DNA of 44,125 bases from Deltaproteobacteria bacterium. Its GTDB lineage: Bacteria > Desulfobacterota > Desulfobulbia > Desulfobulbales > Desulfocapsaceae. The stretch covers positions 1-44,125 of the forward strand of contig PDQQ01000001.1 of the NCBI GenBank assembly GCA_002747825.1, written 5' to 3'. Below, piece by piece: positions 16,377 to 24,755 of the stretch. The translations under genes and the position numbers were made by a program. The notes beneath the pieces were generated by a model, which did no database searches, was not told where the DNA came from, and saw only the letters and a program-made list of their open reading frames with translations. How positions within the stretch are numbered: the stretch's first letter is position 1; every line of letters begins with the position of its first letter.

Positions 16377-18885
16377 CTTTTTCACTGAAGGTTGAATTTT
16401 GCAGCATCTCTTCAATCTCTTTGAAAAACGTATTGCGGTATTTTTCCACCATCTGTGCCTGATTCATCACCATATCAAGCTGACGGGCATGGAGGCTGAG
16501 ATAACCGAGGATCATCAGCCGCAGCCTCAGATAGTCGGCCGGCTGCTTTTTTATTCGTGCTACTAAGGCGTCGGATTGTAATTCCACACTGAAATCGTAA
16601 CGCTCCAGTACCTCGGCAAGCAGCCGTGCCCGCACCGCCTTGCGCCGCATATCGGCGGCTCCGCCTTTGAAGCGAAAGGTGACATAGCTCTCTGTCAGCA
16701 ACTCGCTGAGATAGGACTCAATCATCGCATAATGGTAGCCGAGACGGACACACAGATTACAGAAATTTTTTGAGATAAGGAAAAAATTGCGGGCATTGAG
16801 TTTATGGGCCGCCACATCGGGGGTAAACTCTGGACGCATCGATGATTGAAAAACAATTGAACCAAAGCCTTTTACACTGACTGGCGGTGGCCCCTGCCAA
16901 GGATAGGCGGTGATCCCCTGCCAGATGGCCCGCATCGGCGTGGAAACAACGTCATCAATATGGACGCTGGTTGCGTTCGGATCCAGACCTCCACGAAGCC
17001 CGTCGGCAAGATCAATCAGCCACCATTCAAGGGGGACATCTCCGGTCAGCCGTTTTGCTGAAGCCTGCTGAAAATCGTATTGGTTACCGAAATTGAACAT
17101 CGCTGTCACCGATTTTTCATGACAGAATCGGGTAATATCGTGCAGTGTTTTGCAAAAAAACGATTTGAATTTTGTTGAGTCTGGGTCATTGAGATGAAGA
17201 GGTGTGATATAGCGCAAAGCCTCACCGAGAATTCTCTGTACCGGACTGTCCTGCATCAGGCTCTGTTGCTGGCGTCTGTGTTGTAACACAATCTCTTCCC
17301 TGCCTGCATAGATTGCTCTGCCATCAGCATCAAGGGTTAGCATCTGTCCCGCCAATTTCATGATGCCCTCTCCACAACCAAAGAGAGCCGGCAGAGAAAA
17401 TTCCCGGGCAACGGTGGCGAGATGACCCGCTTCACTGCCCGTTGCGGCAAGGACGCCTGCCGCACGGTTGAGTAGCGGTGCCCAGTCGGGAAGAGGATGA
17501 GCCAGAACAAGTATTGCTCTATCGGGGAAGCCAGCCGCCTCTTTCTCTGTCTGGACAACAACGGCTTCTCCACAACAGATACCGCCTGCGGCCGTTATTC
17601 CGCCCGAGAAAAGAGGAGGGCTGTCAACCCTGTGCTGTTTTGCTGCAGAGGGATCCTTAGGGAGTTGTAATGGCCGGCTTTGCAGAATGATACATCTGCC
17701 GCTGCCATCAATACTCCATTCGATATCCTGAGGGGAGTGGAAATGGCTTTCCAGTTTTCTGCCGATCGCTGCAATCTGCTCGAGTTGTTCTTCTGTCAGC
17801 AACTGTTTCCCAAAGCTATGCCAGCTTTTCTGCTGGTCATCCCTTGCCAGCAGATAGAGGCTGGTCTCCTCTGTGCCGTCCACGACCCCTTTGCCGATGC
17901 CCGAGACAGCGTTAATACTGATCTCATCTCCCCGGCCATGCGGGTCGTGACTGTAAAACACACCACTTGCTGCTGCATCGACCATGGCGATACAGCCTAC
18001 ACACATCTCAATATCCTCATGCCGAAAGCCCCGGCTGCGTCGATAGGCTATGGCGCGAGGACTGTATTTTGAGGCAATAACCTCAAGGATGGCAGGAAGC
18101 AGCTGCTGCCGTGTGACATAAAGACGTGTCGTGTAGAGCCCGGCAAAAGAGATACCGCTGCTGTCTTCACCAAGAGCACTGGAACGGACGGCAATCTCGC
18201 TGTCTGCGGTAAAGAAATGATCAAAGGCTGCATAGATATCTGTCTGCAACGGTAAAGGAATCGTGCAGTTGCGAACAAGCTGTTGTATAGCGGCGCAACC
18301 ACTGTACAGCGCATCCAGATTCTCCAGATCGATAATCTGCAGCCGCCTGTTAATTTCATCACGGAGATCCTTGTGCAGTATCTTGCGGGTGGCAACGGCA
18401 GTAACGATAAAACCCTTGGGAATGGTTATTCCCAGTTGTCCGACCTCGCCGAGTCTGGCCATCTTTTCGCCGGCAAGAGAGGCGTTTTCCCGGTCTGTTT
18501 CTTCTAGGGGCAGGATATCGGGCCCCTCGGGAAGGGATGGCTGCCGTTGCAACAGACTGTCCAGTTCTTCGCTAATATCCTCGACAATCTTTTCCAGTCG
18601 AGCGTAACGGCCATCCGCCATCTCCAGTAAATTGGCCACCATCTTGTAGACGTTGATCTGAATCGTGGTAATTCGTTGATGGATATCTGCCATACGGTAG
18701 GAAGCTTGTCCATAGTAGAGCTTTTCCAGTTCCGCCATCGCCTGCAGGGCGTTATTATTGGCAGTGAGCAGTCGGCGAAAGAGCTGATAACGCCTTGCGA
18801 AGGCGCTCCGTAACTGCTCCATGTCCATGGGTACAGGGGGCGCCGAGCGAAAAATATTTATCAATGATTGAAAAAAATTTTTCAT
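16366..18885 (-). CDS. PEP-synthase-like protein: ATP-grasp plus phosphohistidine domain with an unrecognised C-terminal domain
   Basis: 839 residues from ATG 18885 (GAGAG upstream); the longer frame to 18981 would use TTG and lacks support. Residues 1-135 are a helical extension. About 139-402 is a PPDK/PpsA N-terminal ATP-grasp: GEKMARLGEVG...IPKGFIVT, EIAVRSSALGEDSSGISFAG, SHDP, DIEWSID, QSRPLQL. About 430-530 is the swivelling phosphohistidine domain, GSEAGHLATVAREFSLPALFG, with His488. The expected C-terminal PEP/pyruvate TIM barrel is absent; instead there are ~280 residues starting ITPLHLNDPDSTKFKSFFCK, which I do not recognise. It can plausibly bind ATP and phosphorylate its own histidine but should not act as a true PEP synthase. 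It lies between the two-TM protein and a single-domain response regulator. Confidence 0.85.
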   Translation of the reverse strand: MKNFFQSLINIFRSAPPVPMDMEQLRSAFARRYQLFRRLLTANNNALQAMAELEKLYYGQASYRMADIHQRITTIQINVYKMVANLLEMADGRYARLEKIVEDISEELDSLLQRQPSLPEGPDILPLEETDRENASLAGEKMARLGEVGQLGITIPKGFIVTAVATRKILHKDLRDEINRRLQIIDLENLDALYSGCAAIQQLVRNCTIPLPLQTDIYAAFDHFFTADSEIAVRSSALGEDSSGISFAGLYTTRLYVTRQQLLPAILEVIASKYSPRAIAYRRSRGFRHEDIEMCVGCIAMVDAAASGVFYSHDPHGRGDEISINAVSGIGKGVVDGTEETSLYLLARDDQQKSWHSFGKQLLTEEQLEQIAAIGRKLESHFHSPQDIEWSIDGSGRCIILQSRPLQLPKDPSAAKQHRVDSPPLFSGGITAAGGICCGEAVVVQTEKEAAGFPDRAILVLAHPLPDWAPLLNRAAGVLAATGSEAGHLATVAREFSLPALFGCGEGIMKLAGQMLTLDADGRAIYAGREEIVLQHRRQQQSLMQDSPVQRILGEALRYITPLHLNDPDSTKFKSFFCKTLHDITRFCHEKSVTAMFNFGNQYDFQQASAKRLTGDVPLEWWLIDLADGLRGGLDPNATSVHIDDVVSTPMRAIWQGITAYPWQGPPPVSVKGFGSIVFQSSMRPEFTPDVAAHKLNARNFFLISKNFCNLCVRLGYHYAMIESYLSELLTESYVTFRFKGGAADMRRKAVRARLLAEVLERYDFSVELQSDALVARIKKQPADYLRLRLMILGYLSLHARQLDMVMNQAQMVEKYRNTFFKEIEEMLQNSTFSEKDEQ

Positions 18886-18990
18886 TGATCTCTCGAAGAG
18901 AAGGCGATAGCCGACTCTCGTTTCTGTCTGGTTTATGGAAAGTAAGATACACAGAGGCGGCATAACTGTCGCCTCTGTCAAAAACGTCTC

Positions 18991-19686
18991 TCAGTGACCG
19001 ATTTTCAGCCCCATTCCTTCAAAAAGCCATAAGATGCCGAAGCCATACCAGATCGTGTAGAAAACATAGAAAACCAGGGACAATACGATCATCAGGATAT
19101 TGGCCCTCCATGGTTTGGCCTCTATGCCAAAGTAGTTATATGCCGGCTCAATGGCCTTCTTGCAGAGAACGCCAAAAAACTTTGCTTCCTTGAATTTTTT
19201 CTCTTTGTTCAAGGCCTTGACCATCGATTTGTAACCGGTCCACCAGTTAAAAAGCGCCTTCCGGCTGCTGATATCATAGCGTTGTTCGACCATCTTCCCA
19301 TCATTATCAAACATGGCTCTGCAGTCTGTAAGAGAGGCCTCGACAACGGCCGCCATATTTCCCTTTATGCTTACGCTGGCAGCAGAAGCAGTAGCAACAG
19401 CCCCTGCGAGACTGAGTTGTCTCGCGAATTCCGCTGCCTGCTTTTCACTTTTCATCGTGAACTGCAGATCGAGTTCCACTGCGGTAAAATTGCTGTTCTG
19501 CTTTTTTTGTTCGTCGATAAAATCGGAAGATCCTTTTGAGATCATATTAAAAAGATTATCCGTATAGTCGAGCCCGTTTATCTTCCCCGGGAAAATTGGA
19601 GTAAAAAAAGCTGCCAGGATGATAAAAAAGGCTGTCAACATGGCCAGGCCCCGTATTTTTAATTGTCTCTCATGAGCAGTTCTCAT
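18991..19686 (-). CDS. Two-TM membrane protein of unknown function
   Basis: 231 residues. A membrane segment near 14-31 (LAMLTAFFIILAAFFTPIF) and a second, longer hydrophobic region near 196-225 (ILMIVLSLVFYVFYTIWYGFGIL) bracket a soluble region of about 160 residues with an Ala-rich patch (LSLAGAVATASAASVSIKG) and a Lys-rich stretch before the second segment. If the loop is periplasmic it could be an accessory or sensor subunit for the exporter encoded just upstream. The start lies 2 bp after the TauE-type stop, so the pair is surely co-translated. I do not recognise a family. Confidence 0.8.
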   Translation of the reverse strand: MRTAHERQLKIRGLAMLTAFFIILAAFFTPIFPGKINGLDYTDNLFNMISKGSSDFIDEQKKQNSNFTAVELDLQFTMKSEKQAAEFARQLSLAGAVATASAASVSIKGNMAAVVEASLTDCRAMFDNDGKMVEQRYDISSRKALFNWWTGYKSMVKALNKEKKFKEAKFFGVLCKKAIEPAYNYFGIEAKPWRANILMIVLSLVFYVFYTIWYGFGILWLFEGMGLKIGH

Positions 19687-19688
19687 AA

Positions 19689-20957
19689 TCAGTCCTCCGC
19701 GCGAAGTTCGTTGAGATGGGAGAAGAAGACGTACAACACCCAGAGGGTAAAGATGCCTATGGCAACGAAAAAGAGAATGTTACCAATAGTTGCCATCAGC
19801 GCCCCGGTAGATGGTGCCAAACTAATATATCCCATAGCGGAAAGTTTTGCCGGCAGTGCAAAAAAACGGTTGACAAAACCGGCAGTTACAGCCACTGCAT
19901 AGAAACCGCGAATCATATGACCGGGAACCACTCTGGTAATCAGAGAACCGACCTGTACACCGATCAGTGAGCCGAGCAGCATTCCCAGCGCCAGTGTATA
20001 GAAGACAAAACCATACAGGGCATATTGGCTCAGGGCCGCATATCCGGCAGTAAAGATAATTTGAAAAATATCTGTTCCCACCGTGGTCATTGACGAAACA
20101 CCAAGCCCGTAAATAAAGATCGGGAAGGTGAGGAAGCCGCCGCCCACACCCATAATCGCCGCCGTCATGCCAACGATAAAGCCGCTAATAACCAGAAACA
20201 GCGCTGAAATCTTCCGGCCACCCGGGGTAATACCTTCGTCAAAAGTGACCATTAACGGCAGCTGTATGGACTGGAGTTTGGCTCCGATCGGAGGAATATC
20301 TTCGCCGCCGACTTGCTGTCCCTGTTGCCCGGTAAGTCCCTTACGGGTCGAAAAAAAGTCTTTCAGGGCATAAAGGGCCAGGAATCCCAACATGAAAACA
20401 TAGACGGAGGTGATAAACATATCACTGAGAACCGGGTTACGGTCATAGAGCCAGCGATTGAGCACTCCGCCAACGGTGGAACCGGAGATTGAGCCTATCA
20501 AAAAGGTAATTGCCAGAGTAACACAGATATTGCCCAGCTTTTTATGCAGTACGCTGCCCATGATCGCCTTGGCAAAGATATGGAACAGATCGGTACCTAC
20601 GGCAAGGATTCCTTTGACGCCAAAACTCATCAGGGCGGGAGCAATAATAAAACCGCCACCGGCACCAATACAGCCGGTGATCAGACCGGCACAGAGGCCG
20701 ACGAAGATCGAGCAGAGAAAAATAAAGATGCTGTAGTGCGAAGGCATATAGGCAGATTTACCACCGATCACTGACGGCAGTTCTACATCATTTGCGGCAA
20801 TGGCAATTCCCCCCAGTAAAACAGGAACCAGCAGCATCAGCAGGACAAACCTTCGCCTGCGGCTGGTGAGAATGTTCGTTGACATCTCCAGTTCCCATTT
20901 GGCATGGGCTCTGGCTCCGGCCAGCATGAAGTAGTAGAGTTGTTTACAAAAATTCAT
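19689..20957 (-). CDS. TauE/SafE-family exporter (first copy)
   Basis: 422 residues, about 8-9 membrane segments arranged as two related halves. Each half carries a glycine-rich family signature: GCIGAGGGFIIAPALMSFGV near 95-115 and GVGGGFLTFPIFIYGLGV near 280-300, each followed by a VGTDLF/VGTDIF block. An N-terminal membrane segment (RFVLLMLLVPVLLGGIAIAA) and a soluble loop near 208-250 are extra to the shortest family members. AGGAG precedes ATG 20957. The family exports organic or inorganic sulfur anions such as sulfite, sulfoacetate and taurine products; in a sulfate reducer-like cell, sulfite or sulfonate is plausible but unproven. It is the third gene of the sigma-54-promoted operon. 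Confidence 0.92.
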   Translation of the reverse strand: MNFCKQLYYFMLAGARAHAKWELEMSTNILTSRRRRFVLLMLLVPVLLGGIAIAANDVELPSVIGGKSAYMPSHYSIFIFLCSIFVGLCAGLITGCIGAGGGFIIAPALMSFGVKGILAVGTDLFHIFAKAIMGSVLHKKLGNICVTLAITFLIGSISGSTVGGVLNRWLYDRNPVLSDMFITSVYVFMLGFLALYALKDFFSTRKGLTGQQGQQVGGEDIPPIGAKLQSIQLPLMVTFDEGITPGGRKISALFLVISGFIVGMTAAIMGVGGGFLTFPIFIYGLGVSSMTTVGTDIFQIIFTAGYAALSQYALYGFVFYTLALGMLLGSLIGVQVGSLITRVVPGHMIRGFYAVAVTAGFVNRFFALPAKLSAMGYISLAPSTGALMATIGNILFFVAIGIFTLWVLYVFFSHLNELRAED

Positions 20958-21004
20958 TGTATCTCCTTGGTTACATTGTGGTGAATAGTCATGAACGCTA
21001 AAAA

Positions 21005-21451
21005 CTAGCCTGGCAGAGCCATATGCCTCTTTATCTGTGCCTGTTCGATTCTTTCCAGTTGGTGATAGCGTTTTTCATAGGCGTCTCTCAGTTTCTCCAG
21101 CAGTTCCTCAAACTCCATTGGTTTCATTAGATAGTCGAACGCGCCCAGCTTCATCCCTTCAATGCCTGAATCTACCGAGGCGTGACCGGTGAGCAACACA
21201 ACCTCAACCAGCGGCTTGATATCCCTGATACGCCGCAAAGCCTCAATCCCATCCATCTCCGGCATTTGCACATCCAGCAACACCACATCAAAATGCCCCT
21301 TTTCAATCATCTTCAGAGCCACCGCGCCATTTTCAGCGCCTTTTGCCTGCAGGTTTTTGCGCAGAAGCCGTTTGATGGTCATCTCCCGGAACTCCTCCTC
21401 ATCGTCAACGACCAGAACGTTGAACAATTTTGCTTCATCCTTTTTTGTCAT
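21005..21451 (-). CDS. Single-domain response regulator (REC only), downstream of the sensor kinase
   Basis: 148 residues: NVLVVDDEEEFREM with Asp16/Asp17, phospho-acceptor Asp60 in VVLLDVQMPEMDG, LLTGHAS and the conserved Lys in FDYLMKPMEF. A short charged helix (AYEKRYHQLERIEQAQIKRH) follows the REC domain, with no DNA-binding domain. AGGAGG precedes ATG 21451, 20 bp after the kinase stop, so kinase and regulator are an obvious pair. It resembles the second single-domain regulator at the end of the same operon (shared TGHAS and AFDYxMKP segments), suggesting the two arose by duplication and may compete for phosphate from one kinase. Confidence 0.92.
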   Translation of the reverse strand: MTKKDEAKLFNVLVVDDEEEFREMTIKRLLRKNLQAKGAENGAVALKMIEKGHFDVVLLDVQMPEMDGIEALRRIRDIKPLVEVVLLTGHASVDSGIEGMKLGAFDYLMKPMEFEELLEKLRDAYEKRYHQLERIEQAQIKRHMALPG

Positions 21452-21471
21452 ACTCTTGCCTCCTGAAAAAT

Positions 21472-23133
21472 TTATTCCTGTGGTGTGTCTTCTCCCAGCC
21501 GCATAATCGGCAGTCGCAAGGTAAAGATGGCGCCGCCCTCTTTCCCGTTTGCGGCGCTGATACTACCACCAAGTTTTTTGACAATATCGTAGCTGATATA
21601 GAGCCCCAGACCGGTTCCTTTATCCGGCTGTTTGGTGGTGAAAAACGGATCAAAAAGCTGTTTGAGATGTTCTTTTGCGATGCCGGTACCGTTATCAGCA
21701 ACGGTGATGACAATCTCGTCTGCATCACGGCTGGTGGCAATTGTTATCTCTCCGCCATCTCCGGCAGCATCAATGGCGTTGTTTATCAGATTGAGAAAGA
21801 CCTGTTGCAGTTGCGGGCCATCGGTCAGAATTGCCGGTAGCTCTGCATCAAATGACTGGTGTACGCTGATATTGCCACGCTCTGCCTCCTTATCAAGAAA
21901 GGAGATCGTCTCCACAAGCAGGTCATTTACCTGTACCTGACCCTGCTGAGCGGCCATTTTTTTCGAGAAACCGAGCAGCCTGTGGGTAATGGTTCCGGCT
22001 CGTTTGACATGATGACGGATTTTTTCGATGGACTGTTGATACTCCTGTAGATTTTTCACCTGTCCCTGTTCTTCTTCAGGGAGAAGCTCTGCCATCCAGC
22101 CAACCTGGGAGCTGATCATTTGCAGCGGATTGTTGATTTCATGGGCAATACCTGCTGCCAGACGGCCGATTGTGGCCATCTTTTCCATATGGGCAAACTG
22201 CAGCGAATCCGCAGCATGTTCTCTGTCCGCGCGACGGATATGGTGGGCAAGCAGCAGAGAAACCAGTATGGCGCCCGCTATGGCGAGAAGTAAAATAGCG
22301 ACAATGGCAGCAATAATGCGGTCACGGATCGGCAGCCATGCAGAGAGTGAATCGGCAATATTGGCCTGGACGATAAACTGCCACTGGCCGTTGGCTAGCG
22401 GGCGCGCCACCAGGATATTGCTTTCTGTTATTAGCGGGGCAGAGCTCCTTTCACCACTGATAAGGGCTGTCGTATCGCCGGAGATCTTTTTTTGCCCCAG
22501 CAGACTTGGGGTCTGGAACTCGTTGTCGCGGTTGAGGATAAAGGCGTCGCTATGGGGGCTGAGCTGTGCCCTCCGCACCAGTGCGTTAAATGTAGAGGAG
22601 TTTATGGTGGCACGCAGCACATAGCTCTTTATCGGATTGGTAACAGCAACAACAAAGTGGGGAACATCTCTGTAGCCGGTAAAGACATTGCTGATATGGA
22701 TACCGCTGAGCAGCGTCTCCTGAAACCATGGGGCATCGGCATAGTTTTTGCCTGCAATCTTTGAACGATACGGGCCGGCATAGGCATACTGTCTGCCGTC
22801 GGCGGCAATGGCCTGGAGATCGACGTAGTCGCCGCGGCTGCCGATGGCGACAAAGAGAGTATTGATATTTTCTGCCGTTTCAAAATAGTCCTCCGGCAGA
22901 AGCCGAACCAGCATGGTGAGCAGCTGCACCTTGTCATCAAGAAAAAGAGAGAGTATATCACTCTGGGCATTGGCCGTCGATACAGCCTGCTCCTGCAAAC
23001 GGATAAGGTTCGTCTGCAGCAGGGAACTGCTCGTCATCCAGCCTACAGCAACAAGTGGAGGCAGGCTCAGACAAAAGAAGGCAAGTAAAAGACGGCGAGT
23101 GACTGACGCATAATAGGTGCTTTTTTTATCCAT
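21472..23133 (-). CDS. Membrane sensor histidine kinase with extracytoplasmic double-Cache-like sensor
   Basis: 553 residues. A TM segment near 14-34, a ~230-residue periplasmic region (40-265) with dCache-like features ([52 protein letters not shown]), a second TM near 273-296, then HisKA with His331 in [11 protein letters not shown], and an HATPase domain ([14 protein letters not shown]-box, [25 protein letters not shown]). dCache sensors commonly bind small molecules such as carboxylates or amino acids, so it probably senses an external solute. It is the first gene of the minus-strand operon and follows the -24/-12 promoter at 23200-23216. Confidence 0.93.
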   Translation of the reverse strand: MDKKSTYYASVTRRLLLAFFCLSLPPLVAVGWMTSSSLLQTNLIRLQEQAVSTANAQSDILSLFLDDKVQLLTMLVRLLPEDYFETAENINTLFVAIGSRGDYVDLQAIAADGRQYAYAGPYRSKIAGKNYADAPWFQETLLSGIHISNVFTGYRDVPHFVVAVTNPIKSYVLRATINSSTFNALVRRAQLSPHSDAFILNRDNEFQTPSLLGQKKISGDTTALISGERSSAPLITESNILVARPLANGQWQFIVQANIADSLSAWLPIRDRIIAAIVAILLLAIAGAILVSLLLAHHIRRADREHAADSLQFAHMEKMATIGRLAAGIAHEINNPLQMISSQVGWMAELLPEEEQGQVKNLQEYQQSIEKIRHHVKRAGTITHRLLGFSKKMAAQQGQVQVNDLLVETISFLDKEAERGNISVHQSFDAELPAILTDGPQLQQVFLNLINNAIDAAGDGGEITIATSRDADEIVITVADNGTGIAKEHLKQLFDPFFTTKQPDKGTGLGLYISYDIVKKLGGSISAANGKEGGAIFTLRLPIMRLGEDTPQE

Positions 23134-23199
23134 TTTGTTCGAAGCGGTAGTATCTTGTATTTAGGTTTCCTCCCTATCCAATTTTTACCTTTCGCATAA

Positions 23200-23216
23200 A
23201 GCAAGGTTCGTTCCAA
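23200..23216 (-). promoter_or_regulatory. Sigma-54 (-24/-12) promoter for the kinase-TauE-PEP-like operon
   Basis: The minus strand reads TTGGAACGAACCTTGCT. Against the consensus YTGGCACGRNNNTTGCW it matches at every fixed position except one (A for C), with exact GG/GC spacing. It lies 67 bp upstream of the kinase ATG at 23133. Three palindromic sites lie upstream of it, and a sigma-54 activator gene is encoded divergently next to it. Confidence 0.85.
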
Positions 23217-23288
23217 GACAGAAAAAAAATAAAAACATGCTAATTCAGTCTTTTATCTCAAAGAGGTCCTAGAGGAAAGAAAAAGTCT

Positions 23289-23304
23289 GTTACCTCTGTG
23301 TAAC
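23289..23304. promoter_or_regulatory. Palindromic activator site 1, GTTAC-N6-GTAAC
   Basis: The 16-bp sequence GTTACCTCTGTGTAAC has perfect 5-bp arms. It is the closest of three such sites to the sigma-54 promoter, about 73 bp upstream of its -24 element, a usual distance for an enhancer site of a sigma-54 activator. Confidence 0.8.
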
Positions 23305-23354
23305 AACTGCAACGACAGAAAAAACCAAGCTCCTGCTATTACGTTGAAATTTCT

Positions 23355-23370
23355 GTCACCTTCAGGTAAC
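23355..23370. promoter_or_regulatory. Palindromic activator site 2
   Basis: GTCACCTTCAGGTAAC matches the GTTACC...GGTAAC arms with one mismatch. It is 66 bp from site 1 and 33 bp from site 3, start to start, about whole helical turns apart, so the three sites can lie on one DNA face. Confidence 0.75.
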
Positions 23371-23387
23371 AAAGATGGGCTTGCAAT

Positions 23388-23403
23388 GTTACGGTATGGT
23401 AAC
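23388..23403. promoter_or_regulatory. Palindromic activator site 3
   Basis: GTTACGGTATGGTAAC has perfect GTTAC/GTAAC arms. It ends about 46 bp before the start of the soluble kinase gene at 23450, so besides acting as a distal enhancer it could let the activator control its own operon. Confidence 0.8.
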
Positions 23404-23449
23404 AGCCGATTTGCAATAGCAGGAAAAACAGAGAGAACAAGGAGCTTTT

Positions 23450-24727
23450 ATGGCAGGAGAAAAAAAGGATGAAAAAGAGCTTGCCCGATTTGCCAGAGAG
23501 GAGATGGATGATGATCGGTTGCTCCATCTTTTTGAGAAACAGAAGAGTGATCTGGTTGTCCGTGTGTTAAAAAAACATGAGGAGGTTGAGGCAAAAAACT
23601 CGTTTATCGACCGTATTCTTTCCAGCCTCTCTGACCTGCTTCTTGTCCTTTCGGAAGAGTTGGAGCTTCTGCAGGCAAGCCGCGAGTTTTATCAGGTTCT
23701 TGGCTATCAGCAGGGGCAGTGTCTCTATCTTAGCGATATTGCTGCGGCAGAAACCGTACGGCTTGTTACTGCAAAACTGGCTGCGGGTGAATTTCGCGAT
23801 CTGGAAACCCTTTTTCTCAACAGCAAAGGCCGACCTGTACCGGTGTTGCTGCGTGGTTCCACCCATATCACCGCCAGCGGCCGTATTATCCATATGCTTA
23901 TCGCCAGCGACCGCCGTGAATTCTTTGCGGTGATGGATCGTATGCGTGAGGTACAGGATCAGTTGATACATACCGGCCGTCTGGTTAATCTTGGTGAGAT
24001 GGCCGCCGGTATCGGCCATGAACTTACCCAGCCGCTCAACACCATGCTGCTGCTTGCCCGCAACTGCCAGAAGGCAATGTCTGACCCCATACAACATTCT
24101 GCAATTATTAACAAAAATCTTTCCATCATTGTTGAGCGGATAAATCATGCCTCCTCCATTATTCGCAGCCTGCGCGGTTTTGCCAGCAAGGCACAGGAAG
24201 AGGTGGTGCCATGCCGGGTCAATATTATTCTGCTTGATGTTCTCGGTTTTATGGAAGCCCAGCTTGAACTCTCGAGGGTAAAGCTTGCCCTCGAGCTTGA
24301 AGAGGGTGATCTGTTTGTCAACGCTCAGGTGGTGCGGCTGGAGCAGGTGTTGCTGAATCTGATTCAGAATGCGCTACAGGCGATGGCGGATATCGCCCAA
24401 CCACTATTGACCATTAGAATGGAGAGAAAGACCGGAATTGATCCGCGCAGCCTTGAACAGCGGCTGTGGGTGGTTGTCTCGATCAATGATAATGGCTGTG
24501 GTATCTCTCCTGAACTTAAAGAGAAGATATTTACCCCGTTTTTTACGACAAGAGAGGTTGGTGGTGGCATGGGGCTGGGGTTATCCATTGTCGAGCGGAT
24601 TGTCCGCGGTTATGGTGGTTTTATTACCCTGAACACGACCCCGGGAAAGGGAAGCTCCTTTTCCGTCTGGCTGCCCGATCAGAACGCCACAGACTGTTGC
24701 GACGGTGAGAGGCAGGAACGAAAGTAA
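23450..24727 (+). CDS. Soluble PAS-type sensor histidine kinase
   Basis: 425 residues, no membrane segment. The N-terminal ~50 residues are highly charged and probably helical. Residues about 50-155 look like a PAS domain (FIDRILSSLSDLLLVLSEELELLQASREFYQVLGYQ...). HisKA follows with His190 in LGEMAAGIGHELTQPLNTM, resembling the DctB-type Q-P-L box, then HATPase (EQVLLNLIQNALQAM, DNGCGISPELKEKIFTPFFTTREVGGGMGLGLSIV). AAGGAGC precedes ATG 23450. It is 28 bp upstream of the sigma-54 activator gene, its obvious partner. Sensing must be cytoplasmic. Confidence 0.92.
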   Translation: MAGEKKDEKELARFAREEMDDDRLLHLFEKQKSDLVVRVLKKHEEVEAKNSFIDRILSSLSDLLLVLSEELELLQASREFYQVLGYQQGQCLYLSDIAAAETVRLVTAKLAAGEFRDLETLFLNSKGRPVPVLLRGSTHITASGRIIHMLIASDRREFFAVMDRMREVQDQLIHTGRLVNLGEMAAGIGHELTQPLNTMLLLARNCQKAMSDPIQHSAIINKNLSIIVERINHASSIIRSLRGFASKAQEEVVPCRVNIILLDVLGFMEAQLELSRVKLALELEEGDLFVNAQVVRLEQVLLNLIQNALQAMADIAQPLLTIRMERKTGIDPRSLEQRLWVVVSINDNGCGISPELKEKIFTPFFTTREVGGGMGLGLSIVERIVRGYGGFITLNTTPGKGSSFSVWLPDQNATDCCDGERQERK

Positions 24728-24755
24728 GATAATAACTTCTGATTATGGATAAAAA

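Noticed and set aside
16366..18885. Annotation as phosphoenolpyruvate synthase (ppsA)
   Set aside because: The C-terminal PEP/pyruvate-binding barrel is missing, so the full reaction is unlikely.
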